Shown here piece after piece: positions 1 to 12,395 of a stretch of DNA of 41,186 bases. Where the stretch lies: contig WION01000469.1 of assembly GCA_015039365.1 (NCBI GenBank), positions 1 to 41,186 of the forward strand, written 5' to 3'. The stretch is from Amanita rubescens. Its lineage: Eukaryota; Basidiomycota; Agaricomycetes; Agaricales; Amanitaceae. Under the pieces are notes generated by a model. The model was not told the origin of the DNA. It worked only from the letters and a program-made list of their open reading frames with translations, and ran no database searches. Both the position numbers and the translations under genes were made by a program. The stretch's first letter is position 1. The number at the start of each line of letters is the position of its first letter.

Positions 1-187
1 TGTTATACAGAGGTTTCACTTCTGCATCGCTGCACATCTCCCAATTCGTCTTCCAGCATGCTCTTGTTATCATTTTCAAACTTTTTGCCTTTGCTAGCCC
101 CATTCTAACCATGTTCACTGGTGTGATCTCCTTGATACCTGCAAAATATCAATATATCAATATCAATCATAACTTATCACATTGGTC

Positions 188-3100
188 TCACTCACTATGT
201 TTCTCACTCCATTCTTTCCCAAATCCATTTCTTGTTCCTGCCTGACGGTATAAAGGTGAATTTGCATCTCGTAGTGCAATTATTGTCGTGGACATCATCG
301 TTACAAATGGCTTTGGAGATTTGATTCCCTTTCGATGCTTTGATATTGGTAAAATCCAGGGCATGTCTCTGACAAACTTTGTTATTGCCAATTCAGATGC
401 ATCTTTTGGTTTGCTGTTAGGTTTCTTGTATGAAAGATTTGGTGCAACACGAGAAAATAAGATGGCCCAAACTACGGCCATATGATGTTGCCACTTTGAA
501 CAATCAAAGATGTTGTCAACATATTCATATGTTTCAGCAACATATTTGTAACTATCATCGACACTAGCATCTTGAAGGGAGGCATGTTCAATATTCCAAT
601 CGTCTGGACGGCAAGTCTTTTTCCATAGGTCTTGTATTTGATGTAGTTTTGCTGGTATAGACCATGTTGCAGAACTGTTTCCTGCAGCAACCTCCAATGC
701 AGCCACATGGCTGGACTCAGCAACTGACTGTTGGATAGGAACAGTGGAGTGTGGTTTTGTCCGGTCCACAGTCATCCACCATTCAGGATCCACCTTGCTA
801 GGACTAGGTCCCATACCAGATGGGTCACAATGCCAAGGAAGAAAATGAATTTCCATTTTCTTCAGCATGGTTGCAAAAACCTCTGTTGCAAACTCTTCAT
901 GGCTTGTATGGTCTGGAGTATAATGTTTCATCTGCCCATAGGCCATTGGGAGTGCAGAAACAAAGAGCCCTTTTGATTTGATTGGAGCACGTGCAGCAGA
1001 TGAAGGTGATTTTGCAAGCTTGACAAGCAAGGCACCAAGCTCATGGTATGAAAGTTGCACAGATGAATGTTGAAGGGAAGGCAACATCTGTTTGGAAGTG
1101 TCCTTGTTTAAGATGACTAGCAACTTGTTATAGCACCCTTTCTGAGAAGTTGAGGAATTCCAAGTGAGGGGGAATTCATCCTTCTCCCAAGAAGTGAGCA
1201 TCTTTTTTCTCTCTGATGCATGACGGTGAATGTTGTGATCAGCATCAGCAAGACCTTCTTTTATTTTTGGCCAGACATGCTTTGCCACAATGTCCTTGAT
1301 GTCTTGAACCAACAATTTCAATGCAAAGAAAGCAAAACCCTTTGCACCAGCCAAGAATGGTATCTTGTCAGAGGCCAAAGCTGGCACAGGATGGAATGAT
1401 GCCAAGTGAAGGCATAAATAAGCAAAGAAACCCTGAGAGTAAATATGTTAGCAATGAAATGTGGACTGGTTGAGAATAGAAAACCAACAACACATAACAA
1501 AGGAAAAAATAATCCGCCCATTGCAGCATTACAAAGTGCGGACATATACACACAAAAAAACAACACATAACAGAGATTTGTATTTGCTGATGGCAGCAAT
1601 ACAAAGTGTGAAGAATAGAAAGCCAAACAGGAGCAAGAATATCTGCCAATGGCAGCATGACAATGGTCAGAGAGCATAGGGGAAAAGAGGCAAAAATGTC
1701 CGCCCATTACACCACCAGAAAAGGCGGATGAATTGATAAGGATAAGAAGCTCACATTAAAATGACCCAAATCATATGCAAAAATTTGAGCAGCAGAGGAT
1801 GAAGTCTTTGGTTGCTGCCTGGCTTGATTGTAAGGCCAGCATTCTTTTTTGACATTTACTTGTGAATTTGCGTGTAGAGATATGATGTTTTTGTTCAGGC
1901 AAGGCAAGCCATCATGAACCACTGCATTTCCAATCCAAAGTGGATTCATAACTGTGGTAGATATTACTGCTGCATTGCCTGTGTGCATGTAATTCAAGGC
2001 TCGCTCTGCAACTGAGCATAGTTCCACAAGACATGGATCTGGAAATGATGGAGGTGTAGCATCCATATTAACAGTGCATTGTGAGTATATTGACTCAATC
2101 AATGACACCAGTGGAAATGTGACCCAATTGTATATCTGTGGATAAATCTATAAACAATAGTATGTGATCATCATATAGAAGAAAGATCACTAAGAGACAT
2201 ACATCTGGCTTAAATAGAACAGCATGATGTTTGACAGCATCTAGAACATTTGGGTGGGACCAGTACATGCCAAGGGGTAAGATGATATCTTTCATAAAAA
2301 TCCTAAGTGAAAAAAGTAGAAATATGATAAGCACAGATTATAAAGCAAAGGCAATATAAAAGAAAAAGACCAACCCGCCATCATGGTAGCGAGGATTCAA
2401 TCTATCCATATGAATGACAAAGGTGTTTTCAAAGCGAAGACTGCAATCGAGAGGTTGATCATTATCATTTGCAATCTTTTGCTTGAATTCCAAGTGAGGG
2501 AGACGATTTTTGCATTGAGATTGCAAAATTCTTGCAGTTCTTGTATTGGCATTTGTTCTAGCAAAACCTCCTGCAAGAGCAGCTGTGACGAGGCCAAGTT
2601 GAGCATCATGATGCTGAGCACAACGACCTCTTGTGTTATGCATGACAGCATTATATGCTTGGCAAGAAACACCAGTGATGGGGGCATCAGTAGTGATATC
2701 TGTGTCATCTCCATCCAAGTTGTCATCTTCCTGTGGGACTCTGACCTTTGAATTTAATTGTTGAAGTAAAGGGAGATAAGGGGCAATTAAGCCCTCAGCT
2801 TGGATATGACCTGCTGTTACCAAGCCAGCTTGTGGATAGACAGTGAAAGGAGTTGCTGAATCGTCTGATTTGAAGAGAACCCCTACATCCCTGAGGTCCA
2901 AGAGGACACCATGTGGATGAATGTCAGGATTATGACCAGCAAGGCGACGCTGAATTCTAAAACCGTCTTCTGTGTAGATGTGAATTGGACTACCAGCCTC
3001 ATCTAACATGGGCAAGTCTTGGAGTTGATCAAGAATGATTTGTTCCCTTGTATCTGGATCTAGACTGTCATAGAACAGATCTCCGTGATCGTTTCGAATG

Positions 3101-5175
3101 TCATTTAAGTCACGATCTTGCCAACAGGTGACTTCTTCAACTCTGTAGAAGAAAATGAGAATGAAGATTTGCAAGAGTGCTCAGAGATTAACATACTCGA
3201 AATGAGAAGCAATGGAAACTGAAACATATTTGAGTTTTGTGAAATCTCTACTTCGACTCCAATTGTCAGTATCCTCATCAGTTTCATCATCCCACATAGC
3301 CAATGGCTGGTTCTGACCATAAATGGAAGTGACAGCGATGGGATTGCGATCCAAAAAGAAATTGTCTGACTTGTAGGTCTGTGGAGCTTCGTGTATCCAT
3401 TGAGCATACCATCTTCTAATCCCAATGTCCAAAGTTTTCAAACCATCGAGTGTCAATGTAATTGAACGGCTCCGTTGACTAAATGAGAAAAGCAATGTCA
3501 GCATTGGGGAAAGATTCCGCTTATAGCAAGACTGTAATGCGCGGATGAAGTGTGTAGTCACCCAGAAGAAGTATAAAATGTGTGTGATAGAGAGAGCAGC
3601 ACAAATGACTGTGGTTGAGTGAATATAGTGAAGAGTCCGCCAATTGTGGAGATGAAATAGGCGGAATACAACATCGTCAAGTGCGGTACAAACACTGATG
3701 TATTTGACTGACGATAGTGAAAGGTCCGCCAATTCAGCAGCATTGGAATAAGCAGACAAAATGTATACACATGACTGTGGGTGACCGAAAGGACCGCCCA
3801 TCATGAAGGGTAAATAGGCGGACAAACAATATTTCTTTGAAGTGCGGTATGAATGACTGTGGATGATGAAATGTCCGCCAAACATGAAGGTGAAATAGGC
3901 GGACAACACAATGTTGCTGTGCGCAATACAAATGACTGTGCATTCTGACCAAAAGGACCGCCCATCATGAAGGGGAAATAGGCGGACAACTTAGAATATT
4001 GCTTCGAAGTGCTGTATGAATGACTGCGGATGACCGAAATGTCCGCCAATATCGATGGTGGAATACGCGGATAAAACAATGTTTCCAAGTGATATATGGA
4101 TGAATGTGGATGACCAAAACGTCCGCCAATATTGATGGTGGAATACACGGACAAAACAATGTTGCCAAGTGCGATACGAATAAACGTGGATGACCAAAAC
4201 GTCCGCCAATATCGATGGTGGAATACGCGGACAAAACAATGTTGCCAAGTGCGATACGAATAAACGTGGATGACCAAAACGTCCGCCAATATCGATGGTG
4301 GAATATGCGGACGAAATGTCGTCAAACGCAGTAGAATGAGAAATGAATGTGCACGGCTGGTCCGCCGATTGCAAGAGTGAAATCGGCGGACGAAAATGGT
4401 GTACATTATAAAAGCAGAGAGAATCGACATTATCATTAATTGCTACTCACAGAAAGTTTGTTGCTTCATTGACCGCACTGTGTTTTGTTATATCAGGGTA
4501 CTTCTCGTGAACGGCAATGTCTCGATGTCCACATTTGTTCAAGACAAAGGCAAAAAACATAATGACGATTCGGTGGTGTCGTTCTGAGAGGCATGTACTT
4601 GAAGATGCGATGTTGTCCTCTTCTTCGCTATTCTCCTGCACCCATGCAATCCAAACGTCATCAGCAGACGGCATTTTACCGATCCAGAGCATGCATCCTG
4701 TCGGATCAAAGCCAAGCCTATTGTGCTTCGCTTTGAATTCCTTGAGTCTATTGCGAAAGTCGACTTGAATGGAATACAGCGAATTCATGACCTGGTTTGG
4801 AATAATGGCTCCAAGTCCGACATGCCTTCCAACGCAAACCAACATGTCAACATAGTGCCTATCGATGCTCCAGCTGACGTTGAGGGAATCTGGAGGTGTA
4901 ACATAGTCCGGGTGGTCATATTGGATGCGGTGGCGGTTTGACAAGAGGCTGGAGGCTTTCGCCTTGTCTCTGGTTTCATAGACGCGTCTGAGGTAACTGA
5001 GGGACCTTCGAGTAGGAGTTTGTGCATAAAAACGCGCACTTTCATGAACGTCACCTAGCTGTGCGCATAGGACTGCATCCTGAACGACGGACTGTGGGAG
5101 GGCATCATCGACTTCTAAATTCTCAGGTACGATGCTGAGGTCAAAAGGGTGAGGAAGAAGGTCTAAAGTGGACAT
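188..5175 (-). CDS. Large orphan protein, six exons, about 1166 aa
   Basis: Function not recognised. Exons I place by splice phase: 5175-4451, 3478-3197, 3142-2375, 2302-2203, 2135-1755 and 1432-188 (TGA at 190-188). All junction phases agree and the coding sum is divisible by three. The start at 5175 (MSTLDLLPHPFDL) is preferred; an in-frame ATG at 5373 would add 66 residues and lies only 113 bp from the upstream gene's stop. Visible traits are a Trp/His-rich stretch near SWSIDRHYVDMLVCVGRHVG in exon 1, an acidic patch (DDETDEDTDNW) in exon 2, an acidic linker (QEDDNLDGDDTDI) in exon 3, and a basic C-terminal third. There is no signal peptide and no clear membrane segment. Three introns are 53-72 nt, but one is 972 bp and one 322 bp, both filled with 30-bp palindromic modules. 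It lies downstream of the ParB-like gene on the same strand. I am confident it is a real gene, not of its role. Confidence 0.75.
1433..1754 (-). repeat. Module-bearing 322-bp intron
   Basis: Last intron of the orphan gene (donor GTGAGC at 1754, acceptor CTCTCAG ending at 1433). It holds two clear 30-bp modules at about 1512-1541 and 1699-1728 (TCCGCCCATT left half, GTGCGGA or AGGCGGA right half). Two decayed copies lie near 1589 and 1650, where CCGCC has become TTGCTG or CTGCC. It is about six times longer than the plain introns of this gene. Confidence 0.7.
3479..4450 (-). repeat. 972-bp intron with ten 30-bp palindromic modules
   Basis: The intron is bounded by donor CT|GTGAGTAG at 4450 and acceptor TTTTCTCATTTAG ending at 3479. 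The exon phases (2 then 1) join into one frame, and the downstream exon has no start codon, which supports the intron call. Modules start near 3636, 3725, 3793, 3874, 3957, 4042, 4122, 4202, 4282 and 4361. Nearly all are exactly 30 bp, of the form TCCGCCaAT(A/T) to ATAGGCGGA or ATACGCGGA. The last five are spaced 79-80 bp and form a true minisatellite. The first five have looser spacing and more diverged flanks. Confidence 0.85.
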
Positions 5176-5485
5176 CGGAGAGTTGATAGGAGGCAGGTGA
5201 AGACACGCTGAATGAGTACGAGGGTAGGTGGTTCGAGAAAAGGACTCTGAAATATTTGGAGGCCGAGAAGTGAGGCTACTGGTAAGTCGGATCATTGGTG
5301 CCTTGATGGGTACTAAAGCACGGAACTCGGTTGAATTCGAGAGTGTGAACGAAAAAAACGGGTATTTTGGCATAGCATGTAATAGTAAGAATGAGTCGGG
5401 ACTACTACAATGTTCGAGTTACAAATGGTATACTAGGGGTTGGGAAAGCGTTCTCAAGTACGCAACATTTACAAGTTACAGAAGA

Positions 5486-8400
5486 TCACTTTGAGCCTGC
5501 ACGTGAATTGTTCGGAATGCGCGTCACCTTGTCAAAACGTAAACCGCTCTCAGCGTCCAACGTGCGATTACCTTGTCGAAACTTTGGAGGAGGGGTAGGA
5601 CGATCTGTAGATACAGTAGTAGAAGACGAAATTGAAAATGAGAAAAGAACGGGAAGCTAGTAGTATGATAGCGTACCTGGGCTCCTGGAAGTATCTGGCT
5701 TAGAGCGCTTCCTCTGTTTTGCAACGAGTTCTGACAAAGGTATTGCCGAGGATGAAGGCGCATCGTTAGTATCGTCATTGGTATCAAATTGGAAGTCATG
5801 GGAGGAGGTGGGATCGGCAGTGGAGTTCTGAGCATCGACGAGCATCTGTTCTGGATTGGGCGAGGTGGCGGGTACTACCGGTACATGGTTATTGTCGGAC
5901 TCGGAATCGATGGGAAGTTGGCTGGCAGGGGGTTGTTCAGGAATCTGATTATCGTCAATGGGAGGTGCCTGAGGATGAGCGATCTGGTGATATGGATGAG
6001 GGGATGATTGACGAGAATGGGTGTCGTTTTCATCTTCGTCAGATAAGTCAGGATCATGTTCGGCATCATTATCTGAGTTAAGAAGGGAAGGGGACGATCG
6101 AAGTATGCCAACGGTGTTATCGATGTCATCGTCGCCTTCAAGGCCACCGGCGGAGATCTTCTGTAAGCGGACTGCATTAGTCTTAAGTTCCTGTGCGACG
6201 AGTGAGAGTGAGATGAAGAAATGAAAAGGGTGAAGAGGGACGGACCTTTATCAAATTATCGATTGCAGTATTTACGGAAGGATGGACTTTTGCATTGCCA
6301 GGGGCAACTTTAGCGCAGTAATTGCTTGTAACTGATTTCTTGAGGGCGCGAATGGACTTGCTGGCCTTTGCGAGATAAGCAACCTTATCATTGTCGGAAA
6401 TGACATCGTCGATGTTGAAATCCGGGCGAACATTGGAAACGGTGTTTTTGCAAGGGTCAGGGAATGCGTAATCGTTGACTCTGCTGATACCCCCTTGGTA
6501 AATGGTGTTTCGATGTTTGCAGAAGGTGGATAAGCAAATGGAGAGGGATGTGCGAAGGTATTTAGCGACATCTGAAGAATCAAACAAATTCTGGCGGTAA
6601 TCGTTGACGAAACCCTGTTCGTAATAAGCGGCAGTGGCGAATTTGCGAAAGTCACGAGTTTGATTCTTTTGAGGACCTCGCCAAGTGTGATGAGAATGAG
6701 CGTCGAGAGCCCAATGTGCAGTTGGAAGGGATGATGATTTCTTCAATTTCATGATTTCAATCATATTGTTGACTTCATCGGCGGCATCAGGATCGTTTTC
6801 GTCCAAGTAAGCTTCGCTGAAGTATTTGGATGTTGAGTTGCGTTCAGGCAAATCGATGGCAGTGAGATCGTCTTCCAAAGCGTAGAGAGAGTCGATATGT
6901 GCAAAGAAGAAGTGAGCGTACTTGAAGTATACGTGAGATTGAGAAATAGATGAATAGATGAGAATACATACGGCACGAGCGGCTGCAGGAGGATCTGAGA
7001 AAGCCTCTGAGTTACTCCTGATAGTGCGAATAACCCAAGCTGAATGGTCTCTTGCTAAAGCGATACCCTTCACGGCGATGATGAGGTGTTCTGCCAAAGG
7101 ATCAATCCAGCGATTAATCTGTTTGAGCATAAGTAAGTAAACGATATATAAGCGAGGAAAGGCAAATGAAAGCTCCGCATATGTGGAAGTCATGATGCGC
7201 GGAATGATATGCAGGCAACACAAGAATTTGTTTTGATGATTTGAATAGATCTATAAGGAGAGCGATGTCGTGCGGCGTAGATAGGAGTATCGGGACCTTG
7301 ATCCAAAAAAAGACCGCCCATTACACCTCTGTGATGTGCGGAACATTTTTCTCGCGGTTGTCGACATCGATGGAAGTATGATGATTTGAATGGATCGATA
7401 AGCAGAGCAATGGTATGCAGTTTGGAATATTGAGACCTTGATCCAAAAAAGACCGCCCATTACACCGCTGTGATGTGCGGAATGTTTTTCTCGCGGTTGT
7501 CAATGTTGATGGAAGTATGACGACAAGGGATAGGAGCGTTCCGCCTATTGTAATGTCGTTATTGGCGGATGCAAAGTCTTGACCGCCAGTAGATGGTATA
7601 GGTGGTGGGTGATAAGACTGCTCCGCGGATTACGATGTTGACATAAGCGGATAGTTGTGGTGGTGAATGATAAGCCTGCTCCGCGGATTTAAATAGCGAT
7701 GTAGGTGGATAGTCATAGCATGTGAACGTAGTACTGTTCCGCGCATTGTACTGTCAATATCAGCGGATGGTTGTTATGGTGGATGACACAAAATAGTGAT
7801 ATGACCGTTCCGCGTATTGCACTGTTAATATTGGCGGATGGTCATTGTGGTGGGTGATCGTACAATAGTGAATCGGTGATACGGGATCGTTCCGCGTATT
7901 GCACAGTCAACATTGGCGGATGGTCGTTGTGGTAGGTGATCATACAATCGTGAATTTGTTATGTGACATTCCGCCTATTGCATAGTCAACATTGGCGTAC
8001 AATCATTGTAGTTGGTGGACATACGATAGTAATACGACCGTTCCGCGTATTGCACAGTCAACATTGGCGGATGGTCATTGTGGTAGGTGATCATATGATA
8101 GTGAATCGGTGGTACGTGACCATTCCGCCTATTGCACAGTCAACATTGGCGTACGATCATTGTAGTGGATGGACATACGATAGTAATACGACCGTTCCGC
8201 GTATTGCACAGTCAACATTGGCGGATGGTCGTTGTGGTAGGTGATCATATGATAGTGAATCGGTGGTACGTGACCGTTCCGCCTATTGCACAGTCAACAT
8301 TGGCGTACGATCATTGTAGTGGATGGACATACGATAGTAATACGACCGTTCCGCGTATTGCACAGTCAACATTGGCGGATGGTCATTGTGGTAGGTGATC

Positions 8401-11149
8401 ATACGATGGTGAATCGGTGGTATGTGACCGTTCCGCCTATTGCACAGTCAACATTGGCGTACGATCATTGTAGTGGATGGACATACGATAGTAATACGAC
8501 CGTTCCGCTTATTGCACAGTCAACATTGGCGGATGGTCATTGTGGTAGGTGATCATAAGATGGTGAATCGGTGGTATGTGACCGTTCCGCGTATTGCACA
8601 GTCAACATTGGCGTACGATCATTGTAGTGGATGGACATACGATAGTAATATGACTGTTCCGCGTATTCCACAGTCAACATTGGCGTACGATCATTGTAGT
8701 GGATGGACATACGATAGTAATATGACTGTTCCGTGTATTCCACAGTCAAAATTGGTGGATGGTCATTGTGGCTTGACTCCGAAAGATATGTGGTGATATG
8801 GGATGGCATCGATGTCTCATGACTCTGATACTTCCGCGTATTGTGACTCCAACATAGGCGGCTGCTCTGGACAATGGTCAACAAAAGAACGGCTCCTGCT
8901 CACCTCTGCAATTGCGTTCTGCACTCGACTCAGAGCATCAGCTAATCGTGGCAATAAACTCTTCGTCAGAAGTGGAAATGGCCGCTCTTGTCGCGCTCGG
9001 TGCTTCATCGTCACCCACTCTATCTTTCGCCAGATTGTTTGATTCACCGTAAGTTGATTCGCGTTTTCACAAAGCTCCGTCGTGTACTTCTTGTCGATAA
9101 ACGCCTTCAGCCTGTCCAGATAGTCCACATAGGCCTCCTCCCACTCGGTTGATCCCCATACCATCAGATGATTCGTCACACTCCCAAGCAGCTCATCCAA
9201 TCCATCCGCGATCTCCGTCGTAAGCATCTCCTCAACCAGAGGCTCCTGTCGACCCGGCTTCTCAAGTGCTTCCTTCGACGCCATCCACTTCCAACACGCT
9301 TCCATGTTATTCTTCATCCCTGCATCCATCGTCATCTCTCCATCCGTCTCATTCTGTTCTTGGTATTTATGGAACATATCGTCGTTGTCCATAGTAAATA
9401 CTTTCGTAGGCGTGAATAGTGATATCATGATATTCACGAGATACTCCGTAATCTCGCACAATATCTATTCAATACATTCATTAATTCACTCTTCTTCAAC
9501 GCAAAACGCATCACTTACCCCTCCATATACTCCAATGAGATGGTCTTTGATCCACTTCGAATTGAACGCCGTCGTATGACCCATATAACACTGTAGCTTA
9601 TATAGTTTCATCGCAAATTCACGCCCCTCCGTATTCGGCATCGAGTAATTGACGTTCAACAGAGGCTGGCCCTTTCCCTGGCACTTTACGACGTAGGCAT
9701 CCGCTGCCTGCTGGTTTCCGTCTTTCAAGAGTTTGAGGTAAGTGTGTATCGCATGCAGTAGTGCCTCTCCATCCGTCTGCGCATAGCGTTGAACAGCTAA
9801 ATTCATTGACAGATATGGAAGAAGCCGCTCGTCCTCCTTCAATTTGTCTGTCAAATCCCCATGTCATTCAGCGTTTCCGATACCAGATTCATCACAAACG
9901 CTTACCTTCATCGTATACAATAACTCCCCATAGTCCAATCTTAGATATCTCTTCCTCCAGCTTCGCGATTTTTTCCTCATAGTCTTTCAAGTTCTGCAGC
10001 TTCTTCGTCACCGCATCGTCCTTCACAGCTCGCTTCTTGCTTAGGATCTGGTGCTGCTTCTTCAGTTTCGCAACATCCTGCTCCTTATCCTGTTTGATCG
10101 ACTTCACAGCAGCCAGCCGGTGTCGTCCACCCGCCATCTCAAGTCTCTTCACCTCCTGTTTCCCCTCCTCGCTTAACGCCAGCGTCTTCGCTGCATACCC
10201 GCTCACGTTGTTGTCCACGCATGACGGATCGACATGTCGACATTTGATAACCAGCGGCATCATGTGCTCATTGGAAAACGACTTGATCCCTTGCGCTGTC
10301 ATCGACGCCTTCAGCTTCTTCCATTCAAGGGCGACGAGAGGTCGGGTGTTCCAATTGCCGAAATGGATTTCCATTGGTGCGTTGAATAAGTTGATCACGT
10401 TGACTGAAAACTGAGCAGCATCAACCTTCTCCTCCTCGTCGCTGTGCTTCGCCGTCTCCTTTTCCATCTTTGCCTCCATCACCTTCGGCTCCCCCTTGCT
10501 GCCTTTCGCTGGCCTATAATCTTCATCCATTCCATCGTCATCATCACCGCCATCGTCCATATCCACATCATCATCTGCCTCCCGCTTCTTCCCCTTCCCT
10601 TTTTTATTCGATTTTGCCTGTTACCCACTGTATAAGTCTCTGAACGATACTAATGCTTCGTTCCTTACCTTTTGCGCCTTCTTCTTTCCTTTTCTCTTTT
10701 TAGACATATTGCCATCGCCCCCGGGTCCATCCTATTGAATGTCCATTAGCGCTGTATGTTTGACACCACACGAGTAATAATACATACTTGAACGTTTCCA
10801 TCTGCCTCGTTTTCCTTTTCCTTTTCTTCTTCACCGTCCTCCTTTGAAGCGTCCAAACCGGTAGCCTAGTTAATCATTAGATCAGGAATCAATCATGATT
10901 GGTGATGGTATACGCACCAGCGCATCTACTTGCATTTTGGAGCCTTCCGTATTCACCATTTCCTGAGCAACTTTAGCGCGATTCGCTGGGCGAGGAACGG
11001 GAATCTTCTAAATACATTGTCAGCCACTCCAACTGACCGATTGTAGTACGCCAAAAACTCACCTTTGGTTTAAATCCATGTTTTTCCTCATCTTTCTCGG
11101 CGCTGGGCGTGTTAAAGACGTTTTCAGATTGAACGATTGTGTCAGACAT
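5486..11149 (-). CDS. ParB/sulfiredoxin-like domain protein with acidic N-terminus, ten exons
   Basis: Exons by phase: 11149-11063, 11007-10918, 10865-10788, 10731-10669, 10617-9906, 9847-9519, 9464-8904, 7250-6246, 6190-5677 and 5604-5486; the total is 1185 aa. Residues about 1-190 are Lys/Glu/Asp-rich and low complexity, with nuclear-signal-like KKRKGKKK. Residues about 195-285 match the ParB/Srx fold: a helix like ALEWKKLKASMTAQGI, a strand MMPLVI, then the box AGGRHRLAAVKSI, which is the GxRR-type signature of ParB nucleotide-binding domains. A coiled coil of about 50 residues interrupts the fold before the strand WGVIVYDED. The C-terminal third is Ser/Pro/Asp-rich and disordered. Exon 8 may hide a further in-frame 51-nt intron (GTATGT to TTCAAG, about 6975-6925). 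The 1653-bp intron 7 is inferred from matching phase 0. The alternative is two genes, the second starting near 7193 (MTSTYAEL). Cellular role unknown; the ParB assignment rests on motif memory. Confidence 0.65.
7235..7524. repeat. 145-bp tandem duplication across an intron-exon border
   Basis: Two copies start at 7235 and 7380 (both GATGATTTGAAT), about 85-90% alike by eye. Each holds one 30-bp module (ACCGCCCATT to GTGCGGA) and the run ACCTTGATCCAAAAAA. The first copy contains the proposed 3' splice site of exon 8 (minus strand CTCCTTATAG, exon from 7250) and its first 16 exonic bases. In the second copy the acceptor AG has become CG. Confidence 0.75.
7540..7920. repeat. Cluster of dispersed 30-bp palindromic modules
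   Basis: Modules of exactly 30 bp start near 7540, 7621, 7680, 7738, 7808 and 7890. Left halves are TCCGCC or TCCGCG; right halves are GGCGGA, AGCGGA or GGTGGA. Flanking bases share only short words such as TGGTGGGTGAT. The cluster lies inside the long intron of the ParB-like gene and grades into the regular 154-bp array to its right. Confidence 0.8.
7963..8858. repeat. 154-bp higher-order repeat of two alternating 30-bp-module units
   Basis: The array alternates an 82-bp unit (module ending CATTGGCGGA) and a 72-bp unit (module ending CATTGGCGTA), so the full period is 154 bp. The shared core is CCGCSTATTGCACAGTCAAC. Four A-B pairs run from about 8037 to 8652. A second B unit then follows directly, and the right edge decays to about 8858. 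Because 154 is not a multiple of three, overlapping open frames appear in it; they are not genes. Confidence 0.9.
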
Positions 11150-11755
11150 GATGTGAGATGCACGGCAAATCAGCGAGAATGAGCGGTGCTCTACTTATCA
11201 TCGCTGACCCTTAGCTGTAACACGTTTGCATTAATCGGCAAGCAAACAAGTGAAACAGGTGGAATCGCTTACCGACATCGATATTGACATCATCGCCTGA
11301 CTCCTATCATGCCTCATGCAAACGGTACATCAAGGTTAGCACCTGCTGGTCTAGAAAGGGGCGCTTGGTACGTGTAAATGCAGGAAGGGTTGATGGGTAA
11401 AGCGTTTCATCTCGTGTTTCAGCACATATTGAGGGGATATTAATGGATCACAAGGCGCAACACATTGCGCAACATGGATTTTGTTCGATCTAGTTGTATC
11501 ATTTCATTTGATGTGGCACGTATGTATACAGTAACGATGATGTAATGAACGAATATGGTAAATGCTATGTGCGCTGGAGGCTGATGAGATGTATGCGGTC
11601 AGCTATAAGTCTATGATAGCATTAACATACGCACCAATGTACCTTATCAATCAGGAATGCTACCAACATCACATCTCCAGCGTCCGTCACCAAGAAGACT
11701 TCGATGTCGATTAGTATTGTAGGGGTGAGTGAGACCATATGTGTGTGCAGAAGAT
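11150..11755. other. Upstream intergenic region of the ParB-like gene
   Basis: About 600 bp with no convincing coding frame, RNA gene or repeat. It must contain the promoter of the minus-strand gene that starts at 11149, but I see no clear TATA element near that start. Confidence 0.5.
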
Positions 11756-12395
11756 TCCGCCTACTTGAACGTTGTTATCTGTGGATTATGTTGATGTTTG
11801 CTGAGAAGATCGTCGTCCACCTATTCGAACGTCGTCATCGCAGACAATGTGGGCATCACTGAAGAGATAATCCACCTATTTGAATGTCGACATTGGCATC
11901 AACATGAGCAGATAGTCCGCCTATTTGACCATCATCATTGGCGGTCAACGTCGTAGATGTGAGCAGATAGTCCGCCTATTTGACCGTCGTCATTGGCGGT
12001 CAACGTCGGTAGATGTGAGCAGATACTCAGCTTATTGGACTGTTGTCATTGGCGGTCAATGTTGGTAGATGTGAGCAGATAGTCCGCCTATTTGACCGTC
12101 GTCATTGGCGGTCAACATAGGTAGATTCGAGCAGATAGTCCGCCTATTTGACCATCGTCATTGGCGGTCAATGTTGGTAGACGTGAGCAGATAGTCCGCC
12201 TATTTGACCGTCGTCATTGGTGGTCAATGTTGGTAGATGTGAGCAGATAGTCCGCCTATTTGACCGTCGTCATTAGCGGTCAACGTTGGTATATTTGAGC
12301 AGATACTCACCTGAATACTTAAATGTCGTCATTGGGATACAACGTTGGTATCGCTGAGCAGAACCTCCGCCTATTATACTGTCGTCATTGGCGTA
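11756..12395. repeat. About 56-bp minisatellite built on the 30-bp module
   Basis: About eleven units, period 55-60 bp. The best-preserved unit has GAGCAGATAG, then the 30-bp module TCCGCCTATTTGACCG to CATTGGCGGT, then CAACGTTGGTAGATGT. Unit edges are more diverged at both ends (11756 and 12366 modules) and homogeneous in the middle, as expected for unequal exchange. Another module lies just outside at 12453-12482 (TCCGCCGATG to ATCCGCGGT). Confidence 0.9.

Noticed and set aside
8132..8796. Open frames rich in HSQHWR and AQSTLA words on the plus strand
   Set aside because: They are translations of the 154-bp array inside an intron on the other strand.
7540..8858. CRISPR-like look of regularly spaced 30-bp palindromic repeats
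   Set aside because: The spacers are themselves repeated within each array, the core centre varies, the genes are intron-bearing eukaryotic genes, and no cas-like gene is present.
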